From Rhizobium sp. (GTDB taxonomy: Bacteria > Pseudomonadota > Gammaproteobacteria > Burkholderiales > Thiobacillaceae), in assembly GCA_019459285.1 (NCBI GenBank), contig JAIBEL010000022.1:1-50080 (forward strand): a stretch of 50,080 nt of DNA, in the 5' to 3' direction. Of this stretch, positions 18,218-27,100 are shown piece after piece (within the stretch, counting starts at the first letter, position 1; each line of letters opens with the position of its first letter). Made by a program: the position numbers and the translations under genes. The notes below the pieces were generated by a model that saw only the letters and a list, made by a program, of their open reading frames with translations, had not been told where the DNA came from and did no database searches.

Positions 18218-18655
18218 ATGCAAGACAACGCAATAGCCCCCGTTTCTGCCACTTTTCTGGCGCGCGTCGCCGCGATGATCTACGAACTGCTGCTGGTGAC
18301 CGCAGTCCTGTTCGTCGCCTCGCTTCCCTTTCTCTATCTGGTTGGCAATGCCGAGACCGGCTGGCGGCATTATGTCTTTCAGTTGTATCTGATCGGCGTG
18401 CTGTTCGCCTACTTCAGCGCGTTCTGGATGCGCAGCGGGCAAACCCTGGCCATGAAAACCTGGCGTATCCGGCTGGTCGATCTGAACGGCGGCCGCCCCA
18501 CCCTCCGGCAGTCCGCACTGCGCTTCGTCTTTGCACTGCTCGGCCTCGCGCTGGCAGGCGCCGGTTTCTGGTGGGCCCTGTTCGACCGCGACCGCCAGTT
18601 CCTGCACGACCGCCTGGCACGCACCCGCCTGGTTCGCGTGCCGCGCAAGGCATGA
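18218..18655 (+). CDS. RDD-family membrane protein
   Basis: 145 residues with three hydrophobic segments (MIYELLLVTAVLFVASLPFLYLV; VFQLYLIGVLFAYFSAFWM; FVFALLGLALAGAGFWWALF; positions only). It has the RDD hallmark layout: Arg near the start (LARVAAMIYE), GQTLAMKTWRIRLVD in the middle and an Asp-rich end (FDRDRQFLHDRLARTRLV). RDD proteins are small inner-membrane proteins, some linked to ion transport, mostly uncharacterised. Overlaps the next gene by 4 bases. Confidence 0.85.
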   Translation: MQDNAIAPVSATFLARVAAMIYELLLVTAVLFVASLPFLYLVGNAETGWRHYVFQLYLIGVLFAYFSAFWMRSGQTLAMKTWRIRLVDLNGGRPTLRQSALRFVFALLGLALAGAGFWWALFDRDRQFLHDRLARTRLVRVPRKA

Positions 18656-19086
18656 ACTGGCGCGACCATCTGCAGACCCGCCTGCTGGAGATCCAGCCAG
18701 ACAGCGTGTGCGCACTCGATGAGGTCGCCCAGCAACTGGTTCGCGACGTGTTGCATGACATCCCGCTACACACCTCCACCACCAATCCGCCCGCCCAGCC
18801 CTGCGCGCTGGCCCTGGGAGTCGACGCGCTGAACGGGCTGGACGCGCAGCAGGCCCGGCACCTGATCAGCCGCACGCGCCTCTATGTCGCGCCGCGCCTC
18901 CTGCTTGCCGCGCTGCCCGACTGCGCACTGGACGACGCGGCCTTTCGCGCCCTCGGCTTTATGCTGTCGTCGACGGGGCCGACGGAAGGTCCGCGCATCT
19001 ACTACTACGACCTCGAGACCTACAAGACGGTGCCGGACTGGCTCAATTCCCGCTTCTGGGCACATCCCGAACGCTGGGAACCCTGA
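18652..19086 (+). CDS. Conserved hypothetical cytoplasmic protein (possibly DUF6231)
   Basis: 144 residues starting MNWRDHLQTRLLEIQPDSVC, with ATGA overlap to the RDD gene. It has no signal peptide or membrane helix. The middle (CALALGVDALNGLDAQQARHLI SRTRLYVAPRLLL, two segments) and the end (YYYDLETYKTVPDWLNSRFWAHPERWEP) look like a conserved small alpha/beta protein. It resembles what I recall of DUF6231, but I am not sure. Function unknown; coupling to RDD implies a shared transcript. Confidence 0.7.
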   Translation: MNWRDHLQTRLLEIQPDSVCALDEVAQQLVRDVLHDIPLHTSTTNPPAQPCALALGVDALNGLDAQQARHLISRTRLYVAPRLLLAALPDCALDDAAFRALGFMLSSTGPTEGPRIYYYDLETYKTVPDWLNSRFWAHPERWEP

Positions 19087-19170
19087 AAAGGACGCCGGCG
19101 CGCTTCCGCGCGCAAGCGCCCCCGCATACGTTACACTGGCCTCTGCCTCGCTCCGCCCTGCCTGACTGCC

Positions 19171-19590
19171 ATGAACTTCACCCCCCACAACACGCTTGAA
19201 GAACAGCTTGCCGCCGTCCATGCCGGCACGCTCGATCCCGAGACCTTCGTGCTGCGCCTGCTCGACCAGCAGCTGTTCATGCCGGTGCGCGACGAGAAGG
19301 ACGCCATCCAGGGTTTCCAGCGCTCGACCCAGGCCGAGCCGCTGATCATCGAAGACGAGGACGGCGAACGCGTACTGGTGATGTTCACCAGTCCCGAACG
19401 CGCCAAGCCGTTTGTCGAACATTTCCCCGACTTCTCGGGCGGCCTGCTGACCGAGTTTTCCTGGCTGCTGCGCCGCATCGGCGGCGGCATACCGATTGCG
19501 TTGAACCCGGGCTGGGACATCGGCATGGATTTCGATGCCGACATGATTGCGCAACTGGTGGCGCAACTCCCGCCCGAACAACCGGTCTGA
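19171..19590 (+). CDS. SseB-family protein
   Basis: 139 residues, soluble. It begins NTLEEQLAAVHAGTLDPETFVLRLLDQQLFMPVRDE and includes the family's central pattern of a short acidic segment followed by VLVMFTSPERAKPF and the GGIPIALNPGWDIGMDFD C-terminal motif. These features fit the SseB N-terminal domain family (enhanced-serine-sensitivity protein B), whose molecular role is unclear. It stands alone between the RDD pair and the FAD oxidase. Confidence 0.8.
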   Translation: MNFTPHNTLEEQLAAVHAGTLDPETFVLRLLDQQLFMPVRDEKDAIQGFQRSTQAEPLIIEDEDGERVLVMFTSPERAKPFVEHFPDFSGGLLTEFSWLLRRIGGGIPIALNPGWDIGMDFDADMIAQLVAQLPPEQPV

Positions 19591-19618
19591 CGCACACCCC
19601 CTGCCTCATCGCTTCGCC

Positions 19619-21001
19619 ATGTTGTCCGACCCCGCACTTGCCGCCTTCCGTTCCGCCCTCGGCGCCGATCGCGTCTTTGATGACGCCGCCACGTGTGCGC
19701 TCTATGCCTGCGATGAAACGCCGCGCCGGGTCGAACCCGACGCCGTGCTGTTCCCGTCTTCGCACGACGAAGTGCTTGCACTCGTGCGCGCCGCCTTCGA
19801 ACACCGGATTGCACTGACCCCGCGCGGCGCCGGTTCCGGCAACGTCGGCGGCGCGCTGCCCGCGCCCGGCAGCGTCGTCGTCAGCTTCGAATGCATGCGC
19901 CGCGTGCTCGAATTCGACCCGGCCAACCGGCTCATCGTCGTCGAGCCTGGCGTGGTCACCGAGGAAATCGACCGCACTGCGCGCGGCGCCGGACTGTTCT
20001 ATCCGCCCGACCCCGGCAGCAGCGCCTATTGCCGCATCGGCGGCAACCTCGCGATGAACGCCGCCGGTCCGCGTGCCGTGAAATACGGCGTCACCCGCGA
20101 TTACGTACTGGGGCTGCGCGCCGTCACCGGCGACGGCCGCGAAATCCGTACCGGCTGCCGTACCACCAAGGGCGTCACCGGCTACGATCTCACCCGTCTG
20201 CTGATCGGGTCCGGCGGCACCCTTGCCCTCATCACCGAGGCCACGCTGAAACTGCTGCCCGCGCCGGAGGCCATCGCCACCCTGCGCCTGTGTTTTGCCA
20301 GCAACCGGGCCGCGCTCGATGCGGTCGGCCGTGTCATGCGCCAGGCTGTGGTACCCAGTGCGCTCGAGTTCATGGACCGGCACGCCATCGACGCCATCCG
20401 ACCGACCGGCGCGGCGGACGATCTGCCGCCTGGCACGCAGGCCCTGCTGATGGTCGAGGCCGACGGTGTCGCGCAGGATCTGCCGCGTCAGATCGCCGCG
20501 CTGGAACAGGCGCTCGCCGGCAATGGTCTGCTCGAAATGAAGAGCGGATTCGCGCGCGCCGACATCACTCGGCTGTGGACGGCGCGCAAATCGCTGTCGC
20601 ACGCAGTCAAGCAGATCGCGCCGCTCAAGATCAACGAAGACGTCGTAGTGCCCGTGTCGAAGCTCGCCGACCTCGTCGACTTCCTCGACCACACCGCGCA
20701 GACCCAACAGCTGCCGATCGTCTCATTCGGCCATGCCGGCAACGGCAACCTGCACGTCAACCTGATGGTGCACCCCGACGATGTCGACGAAATGGCGCGG
20801 GCGCGCCTCGCGCTCGATGCCATCATGCTGCACGTACTGGCACTGGGCGGCACGCTCTCAGGCGAGCACGGCATCGGTACCGAAAAACGCCGTTTCGTGC
20901 CGCAGGAAATCGATCCTCCCACGCTCGAACTGATGCGCGCGATCAAACGGCAATTCGATCCGCACGGCCTGCTCAATCCCGGCAAACTTTTTCCTGACTG
21001 A
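19619..21001 (+). CDS. glcD: GlcD-type FAD-linked oxidase (glycolate/lactate dehydrogenase family)
   Basis: 460 residues. The N-terminal PCMH-type FAD-binding domain has RGAGSGNVGGALP and PPDPGSSAYCRIGGNLAMNAAG; the C-terminal FAD-oxidase domain has GHAGNGNLHVN (metal/substrate histidines) and GGTLSGEHGIGTEKRRF. ATG 19619 (MLSDPALAAFRSALG) is chosen; an upstream ATG would extend into the SseB gene. These enzymes oxidise 2-hydroxy acids (glycolate, D-lactate). No glcE/glcF partners are adjacent, so the name is by family, not proven substrate. Confidence 0.9.
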   Translation: MLSDPALAAFRSALGADRVFDDAATCALYACDETPRRVEPDAVLFPSSHDEVLALVRAAFEHRIALTPRGAGSGNVGGALPAPGSVVVSFECMRRVLEFDPANRLIVVEPGVVTEEIDRTARGAGLFYPPDPGSSAYCRIGGNLAMNAAGPRAVKYGVTRDYVLGLRAVTGDGREIRTGCRTTKGVTGYDLTRLLIGSGGTLALITEATLKLLPAPEAIATLRLCFASNRAALDAVGRVMRQAVVPSALEFMDRHAIDAIRPTGAADDLPPGTQALLMVEADGVAQDLPRQIAALEQALAGNGLLEMKSGFARADITRLWTARKSLSHAVKQIAPLKINEDVVVPVSKLADLVDFLDHTAQTQQLPIVSFGHAGNGNLHVNLMVHPDDVDEMARARLALDAIMLHVLALGGTLSGEHGIGTEKRRFVPQEIDPPTLELMRAIKRQFDPHGLLNPGKLFPD

Positions 21002-21058
21002 GATCGCCGCGAAGGCTTTACAAGCACGAAATGCATCTATAGAATGCGCGGCTTCGTT

Positions 21059-21134
<76 letters not shown>

Positions 21135-21150
21135 ACTGACAGGATGTACG

Positions 21151-21354
21151 ATGCACAAGCTTGGCGTCATCACCACACTGCTGGGGTTGATCCTGAGTGT
21201 AACGGGCTTGGCAGTCGGGTTTTGGGAAATGCTTCATGGCAACGGGAACGCACAGTTCTGGCTCTCGCTGATACCATTGGGCTTCGTCGGATTGTTTGTC
21301 GGCGTCACCTTGACCCAGCTGTACAACAAGCAGGAAGGGCGCAAGCCTGAGTAG
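21151..21354 (+). CDS. Small two-TM membrane protein between tRNA genes
   Basis: 67 residues with two hydrophobic segments (LGVITTLLGLILSVTGLAVGF and FWLSLIPLGFVGLFVGVTL) and a basic tail (NKQEGRKPE). AGGA lies 6 bases before the ATG, and the gene begins 17 bases after the tRNA-Ala CCA and ends 30 bases before tRNA-Glu, so it is likely transcribed with both. No family recognised. Such tRNA-embedded small membrane ORFs are sometimes conserved in relatives, which would be the decisive test. Confidence 0.65.
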   Translation: MHKLGVITTLLGLILSVTGLAVGFWEMLHGNGNAQFWLSLIPLGFVGLFVGVTLTQLYNKQEGRKPE

Positions 21355-21384
21355 TAAAAGTTGGCGGTTCACACCGTCGTCCGG

Positions 21385-21460
21385 GTCCCCATCGTCTAGA
21401 GGCCTAGGACATCGCCCTTTCACGGCGGTAACCGGGGTTCGAATCCCCGTGGGGACGCCA
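21385..21460 (+). tRNA. tRNA-Glu (TTC)
   Basis: 76 nt: acceptor GTCCCCA/TGGGGAC, anticodon loop with TTC (CGCCCTTTCACGGCG region), T arm CGGGGTTCGAATCCCCG, encoded CCA (21458-21460). The D-arm GTCTAGAGGCCTAGGAC is typical of bacterial tRNA-Glu. Confidence 0.96.
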
Positions 21461-21557
21461 CCTTACATCCGTAAGGTGATCAATATCCAGCCCTTCCCGG
21501 GCTGGCAAAAATCAAACTGAACCGAATACAGCCTGGGAAATGACGGCTGGCTTTTCT
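21461..21557 (+). terminator. Hairpins after tRNA-Glu
   Basis: Three stems follow the tRNA: CCTTAC/GTAAGG (21461-21476), CCAGCCC/GGGCTGG (21487-21505), and CAGCC/GGCTG (21529-21549) followed by GCTTTTCT. The last has the best terminator form; the first two may help 3' processing. Confidence 0.5.
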
Positions 21558-21587
21558 GTGTGCGACGCACATCGGGTGAACCCAACG

Positions 21588-21663
21588 TGGCGCCCCGAAG
21601 ACGAATCGAACGTCCGACCTACCCCTTAGGAGGGGGTTGCTCTATCCACTGAGCTACCGGGGC
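21588..21663 (-). tRNA. tRNA-Arg (CCT)
   Basis: 76 nt on the minus strand: acceptor GCCCCGG/TCGGGGC, D arm GCTCAGTGGATAGAGC, anticodon loop CTCCTAA in a CCCC/GGGG stem giving CCT, T arm with GTTCGATTC, encoded CCA at 21588-21590. Reads the rare AGG arginine codon. Confidence 0.96.
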
Positions 21664-21762
21664 GTGGCGCGCATTCTACCGAATACCGTGTGTATACACG
21701 AACTGTCGCGTATACACTCCGTATCTGCCAGGGGCAGTCTATGATGCATTTCAGGAGAACCT

Positions 21763-22338
21763 ATGTTCAAAATGATAATGGGCGGACTGGCGGTGCTGCT
21801 GCTGGTTGCGAGCGTGGCGTTCTGGATGCTGAGACCCGGTACGCAACGGACGGCGGGCAGTGCCGCACCGGACTTCGCCCTGAAGGACCAGAACGGCCGG
21901 ATGCACTGTCTGGGCGACTACGCCGGGCGCTGGCTGGTCCTGTATTTCTATCCGCGCGACGACACGCCGGTCTGCACCCGCGAAGCCTGCCGTTTCCGCG
22001 ACGACATCGGCACCCTGGGAAAACTCGATGCGGCCGTAGTCGGCGTCAGTGTCGACAGCACGCGTTCGCATGCCGACTTTTCCCGCAAATACGGCCTGCC
22101 GTTTCCACTGCTGTCCGACCCCGACGGGCGCACCGCCAGCGCCTATGACAGCCTGCTCAACCTCGGAATCATCCGCTTCGCCCGCCGCCACACGTTCATC
22201 ATTGCCCCGGATGGACGTATCGCAGCCCGGTTCGATCACGTAGACCCCGCGCGACACGCCGAAGAAGTCAGGGATGCCCTGCGAAGTTTGCAAGGTTCCG
22301 GCGCGCCCCACATTTTCGCGGCGGCGGGCCGTGGCTAA
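21763..22338 (+). CDS. Membrane-anchored Bcp-type peroxiredoxin
   Basis: 191-residue AhpC/TSA-family thiol peroxidase with an N-terminal hydrophobic helix (MGGLAVLLLVASVAFWML, about 6-23) that would tether it at the periplasmic face. The active site is TPVCTREAC: the first Cys is peroxidatic and the second, five residues on, is the resolving Cys typical of the Bcp/PrxQ group. FYPRDD and GVSVDS fit the thioredoxin-like fold. GGAG precedes the ATG by about 6 bases. Reduces hydroperoxides using thioredoxin-like donors. Its end overlaps the diguanylate cyclase gene. Confidence 0.9.
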   Translation: MFKMIMGGLAVLLLVASVAFWMLRPGTQRTAGSAAPDFALKDQNGRMHCLGDYAGRWLVLYFYPRDDTPVCTREACRFRDDIGTLGKLDAAVVGVSVDSTRSHADFSRKYGLPFPLLSDPDGRTASAYDSLLNLGIIRFARRHTFIIAPDGRIAARFDHVDPARHAEEVRDALRSLQGSGAPHIFAAAGRG

Positions 22339-23572
22339 CCCTTCCCCGCCCACGAATCCCAGCCTTATACAGAGGGGGTTTTCTCCCCTTATCGGAACTG
22401 CCTTTATTGCCCTGATCGCATTGATCTGCGGCCTTTTGTTCAACAGCCTTTTCCAGCTCAAGGCGCTGGGCAGGCAATTGAACATCGTGGTCGAGCTTCA
22501 CAATCGCAAGATCGACCTCATCACGCAAACCCAGGTGGCGGCGCATATCCGCACTGACAGCCTGTTCCGCATGGTGCTGGCCGACGACCCCTTCGAACGC
22601 GACGCCCACTTCCTGCAATTCAACCATGCTGGCTTTCTTGTCATGCAAGGGCGAAACTCGCTGCGTGAACTGGGGCTCACCGCCACCGAGCAGCGCAACT
22701 TCGATGCCCAGACGCAGCTGATCATGCGGATCCGGGCGGTACAGGAACACCTGATCGACCTGCTTCATGCCAATCAGAATCTTATGGCACGCCAGGTGTT
22801 GGTACACGAAGCCATTCCCCTTCAGGAACAGTTCAACCAACAGCTGGCCACGATGCGCACGGCCTACCAGAGGGCCAATCTGGCCGCCCAGAAACAGGCG
22901 CAGCAGACCTACCGGCACGCGCTTTATCTCACGCTGGCCTTCGGTCTCGCGGCCATCACGCTGGCGCTGCTGATTGCCTGGCAGACGACACGCAAGATCA
23001 AACTGAAGTCGCAACGAATTCACGATCAGATGGAAGAACTGGAACATTCGCGTGCAGCCCTGCGCGAAGAGGCCACCCACGATCCCCTGACCGGTCTGGC
23101 CAACCGGCGGCTGTTCTACGACCGGCTGCAGCAGGCGATCCGCCATGCCCTGCGCTATGGCGGCAAAGTGGGCATCCTGTACCTGGACATGGACCGTTTC
23201 AAGGACATCAACGACCGGCACGGCCATCACGTCGGCGATGCCGTATTGATGGAAGTGGCGCAAAGACTGAAAGATTGCGTACGCGAATCCGATTCGGTGG
23301 CGCGCCTGGGCGGAGACGAGTTCGTGATATTGCTGGAAGGCGTTCAGGGACGCCAGGACTGCATTGCCGCCGCGCTCAAGATCGAACAGAGTCTGGCGCA
23401 TACCACCCGCTTCGACGACCTGCATCTGGAGATCGACGCCAGCATCGGCCAGGCGCTCTACCCCGACGACGGCAACGACGAAGACGCCTTGATCCGGGCG
23501 GCCGACGCGGCCATGTACCAGGTCAAATCCGGCAGCGAGTCCGAGCGTCAGAGTCGTCTGCCGTTTCAGTAA
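22331..23572 (+). CDS. Membrane diguanylate cyclase (GGDEF)
   Basis: 413 residues from a GTG at 22331 (8-base overlap with the peroxiredoxin gene); an ATG at 22274 would add 19 residues and overlap more. The N-terminal helix IGTAFIALIALICGLLFN and a second helix LYLTLAFGLAAITLALLIAW bracket a helical periplasmic sensor of about 170 residues resembling four-helix-bundle domains. The C-terminal cyclase has an intact GGDEF at 327-331 and an RxxD product-inhibition site (RESD, 318-321) with the correct five-residue spacing. It should make c-di-GMP under feedback control. The overlap suggests co-expression with the peroxiredoxin. Confidence 0.92.
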   Translation: MANPSPPTNPSLIQRGFSPLIGTAFIALIALICGLLFNSLFQLKALGRQLNIVVELHNRKIDLITQTQVAAHIRTDSLFRMVLADDPFERDAHFLQFNHAGFLVMQGRNSLRELGLTATEQRNFDAQTQLIMRIRAVQEHLIDLLHANQNLMARQVLVHEAIPLQEQFNQQLATMRTAYQRANLAAQKQAQQTYRHALYLTLAFGLAAITLALLIAWQTTRKIKLKSQRIHDQMEELEHSRAALREEATHDPLTGLANRRLFYDRLQQAIRHALRYGGKVGILYLDMDRFKDINDRHGHHVGDAVLMEVAQRLKDCVRESDSVARLGGDEFVILLEGVQGRQDCIAAALKIEQSLAHTTRFDDLHLEIDASIGQALYPDDGNDEDALIRAADAAMYQVKSGSESERQSRLPFQ

Positions 23573-23578
23573 AGCGAA

Positions 23579-24154
23579 TCAGCGCGGCTTCAGACGGATC
23601 GCCTCGCGTTCACGCCGCGCCTTGGCGCCCCATATCCATACATACTGCACGCCGGAAGCCACGGCGATGGCGAAGACGGCGACGAACAGAGCATGCAGCC
23701 AGTCGCCCAGCGCCAGCAGCCCGGCCAGTCCACCCAACACCAGTGCCAGCAGCGCGAATTCGGCGAACATGTGCGTCTTGCCGAGCCAGGTCGGGTGAAT
23801 TTCCAGGTGCCCTGCCAGGCCGCGATAGCTCAACGCACCCAGCACGATGATGCTGTCGCGCAACAGGATCGCCAGCGTCACCCACAGCGGGATCGCACCC
23901 ACCTGGGTCAGCATGACCAGCGTCACCACGCCCAGCGCCTTGTCGGCGACGGTATCGAGCGCAGCGCCCAGCTGGGTCAGCTGATTGAGCCAGCGTGCCA
24001 GCAGGCCGTCGATGCCATCCGATACCGCAGCCGCCAGGAACAGCCAGCATGCGGCTTCCCAGCGCTGCTGCAGGATCAGCCATGCCACGCCCGGAACGGC
24101 GGCCAGGCGCAGCAGGGTGATGACGTTCGGCAGATTGAATACGCGTTCGCTCAT
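23579..24154 (-). CDS. CDP-alcohol phosphatidyltransferase (PgsA-like)
   Basis: 191 residues, five or so membrane helices, starting MSERVFNLPNVITLLRLAAVP, the usual PgsA opening. It carries the catalytic motif DGIDGLLAR followed by GAALDTVADK (DGx2ARx8Gx3Dx3D). Likely a CDP-diacylglycerol-glycerol-3-phosphate or related phosphatidyltransferase; cardiolipin-type or inositol-type activity cannot be told from sequence alone. The gene is convergent with the cyclase gene (6 bases) and follows hrpA by 13 bases in the same direction. Confidence 0.88.
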   Translation of the reverse strand: MSERVFNLPNVITLLRLAAVPGVAWLILQQRWEAACWLFLAAAVSDGIDGLLARWLNQLTQLGAALDTVADKALGVVTLVMLTQVGAIPLWVTLAILLRDSIIVLGALSYRGLAGHLEIHPTWLGKTHMFAEFALLALVLGGLAGLLALGDWLHALFVAVFAIAVASGVQYVWIWGAKARREREAIRLKPR

Positions 24155-24167
24155 AGGCGCACGCTAC

Positions 24168-27100
24168 TCAATTTAGGGGCTGTCTGGCAAGTTCGTTCCA
24201 CAGTTTGTCGAGCCGCTTCGCCGATACCGGGAACGGCGTTTTCAGTTCCTGGGCAAAGAGCGATATCCGCAATTCCTCCAGCTGCCAGCGGAAATCGTCC
24301 AGCGCGGCGGATGCCGTGCCCACTACCTGGCCTCGCCGCGCCAGATATTTGTTCTGCAGCGTCAGCACGCCGGCCATGCCGCGCGCGTCGCGCTGCTCGG
24401 CGGCTGGCAGCTTCTCCAGCCGCTTGAGGATGCCGCGCAGGTAACGCGGCAAATCCTTCAAATGCGCCCACGGCGTGGCTGTGATGAAGTCTGCCGGCAT
24501 CAGTGCGGCGAGATGCGCGGTTTCGTCGCGCATCACCGCTGTGAACTGCGGCTTGGCATTCAAGCGCGCCGACACCTGCGCATGCAGGTCGAGGATTTCC
24601 GCGCTGTCGCGCAGCAGCGCTTGCTTCACCACGGCAATTTTCGGCTTGGCGCGCTCCTTCTGCTTGCCGAAGGCCTTCCCGTCGCGCGGCGTGTCGTCGT
24701 CGCCCAGCAGTGCGCGGGTGGCGATCGCATCGATGAGCGCGGCGCGCAGCTGCTCGGGACTGCCGAAGCTGCGGAATTTCAGCGCCAGCGCGGTTTCTCG
24801 CGCCAGGTCCTTGTCGAGCTGCTTGAACTGCGCCGCCAGCGCGATGCGCAGCAGCCGCACCACGCCACGTCGCGTTTCACTTTCAGCCACGTCGGCGGCA
24901 TCGAGCAGCCGCAGGTCGACGCTCTCGCCGTTGTCGACCAGCGCCGGATAGCCGATCAGTTCGCGCCCGCCGCGTTTGAATTTCACCTGCTCAGGCAGGT
25001 CGCCGAAATTCCATTCGACGAGCCCGGTGCGTTCGAATTCGCTGTCCTCGGCACCGCCGCCGTAGGTGATGCGCGCCGCGCCGCCCAGCTGTTGGCGCAA
25101 TGCGACAAGATCGCGGCCGTTGGCGAGCTCCTGACCGCTGTCGTCGATCACGCTCACGTTCATTTTCAGATGCGTGGGCAGATCGCCCTTCCATTCGTCG
25201 GGATGGATGTCGGCACCGGTCCTCTTGCGGATGAATCCGGTCAGCGCCTCGGTCAGCGTCTGCTCGCCCGGCTTCGTCACCCCCAGAAACGCGGTCACCG
25301 TATCGGGTAGCGGAATCAGCGGCCGGCGCTTGTCCTTGGGCAGGAATTTCAGCAGCGCGGTCAGTTTTTCCCGGATCAGACCGGGCACCAGCCAGTCGAT
25401 CTGCGCGGCTTCGATACGGTTGAGCAGATACAGCGGCAGGCGCAGCGTCACGCCGTCGAGTGCGTGGCCCGGCTCGAAGCGGTATTTCAGCGGGCACGCC
25501 ACGCCGTCGACCGCCATCGTCTCGGGGAACAGCGTGTGATCGGCCCCGAGACCCTCGCCGAGAATGTCCTCGCGCTGCAGAAACAGGATTTTCGGGTTGG
25601 CTGCTTCGGCTTCCGCACGCCAGGTCTCGAACGCTGCGCTGTTGTGAAGCCCGGCCGGGATGCGCGCGTCGAACACGCGGAAGATGTGCTCTTCGTCCAG
25701 CCACACGCCCGATTTCCGCGCCTTGTGTTCGAGGTCCTCGATCTCCTTGATCAGCGCGCGGTTGTGCGCGAACCAGGGCGCGCGCGTGTCGTATTCGCCC
25801 GCCACCAGCGCGCCGCGGATGAACAGCTCGCGCGATAATTCCGGGTCGATGGGCCCATAGTGAATCTTGCGCCGCGGCACCAGGGTGATGCCGTACAGGC
25901 TCACGCGCTCGAACGCCACCACACGGGCGCCGTCCTTCTCCCAGTGCGGCTCGATATACATACGCGTCAGCAGATGACGCCCCGCCGCCTCGATCCATTC
26001 CGGCCGCACCTCGGCCACGGTGCGCGCAAGCAGCCTGCCCGTATCGGTCAGCTCGGCGGCCATGACCCACTTCGGTCCCTTCTTCGCCAGCGCCGAGCCG
26101 GGATGGATCGACAGCTTGATGCCGCGCGCGCCCTGGTAATTGCCTTCGCCGGGCTTGGCGCGCGCCTTGGCGTCGTCCGACTTGAAACCGATGTTGCCGA
26201 GGAGGCCGGTCAGGAGCGCCTGGTGGATCGTGTCGTAGCCCGCGTCCTTTTCGTTCTCCTTTAAACCCAACTCGCTCACCTGGGCGTGCAGCTGGCCATG
26301 GATGTCGCGCCATTCGCGCATCCGTCGCGGCGACAGGAAATGATCCTGCAGCAGCGTCTGCAACTGGCGGTTCGTCTTCTTGTGCTGCACCTGCTCCTCG
26401 TACCAGCGCCACAGCTTGAGCCAGCCCATGAAGTCGGAACGCTCGTCGGCGAACAGCTTGTGTTTCTCGTCGGCGGCCTGTGCACGCTCCATCGGCCGGT
26501 CGCGCGGATCCTGCACCGACAGTGCGCTGGCGATGATCAGTACCTCACGTACACAGCGCTGCTGCTCCGCCGCCAGCAGCATGCGCGCGATGCGCGGGTC
26601 GAGCGGCAGCCTGGCGAGTTGGGTGCCGATTTTGGTCAACCCCCCCTGCTCGTCGAGCGCTTGCAGTTCCGCCAGCAGCTGGTAGCCGTCGGTCACCAGC
26701 CGCGAACTCGGCGGATCGATGAAGGGAAAGCCCACCACGTCGCCCAGCCCCAGCGACTTCATGCGCAGGATGACGCCGGCGAGCGACGAGCGCAGCAGCT
26801 CGGGGTCGGTGAATCTTGGACGGTTGCCAAAGTCGGCCTCGTCGTAGAGGCGGATGCAGACGCCGTCGGCCACCCGCCCGCAACGTCCGGCACGCTGATT
26901 GGCCGAGGCCTGCGACACCTTCTCGATCAAGAGCTGCTCGACCTTGTTGCGCGCCGAATAGCGCTTCACCCGTGCGGTGCCGGGGTCGATCACGTAGCGG
27001 ATGCCGGGCACGGTGAGCGAAGTTTCCGCCACGTTGGTCGCCAGCACGATGCGGCGCAGCGCGCTGGTCGGCCTGAAGATCGCGTCCTGCTCGGCCACGG

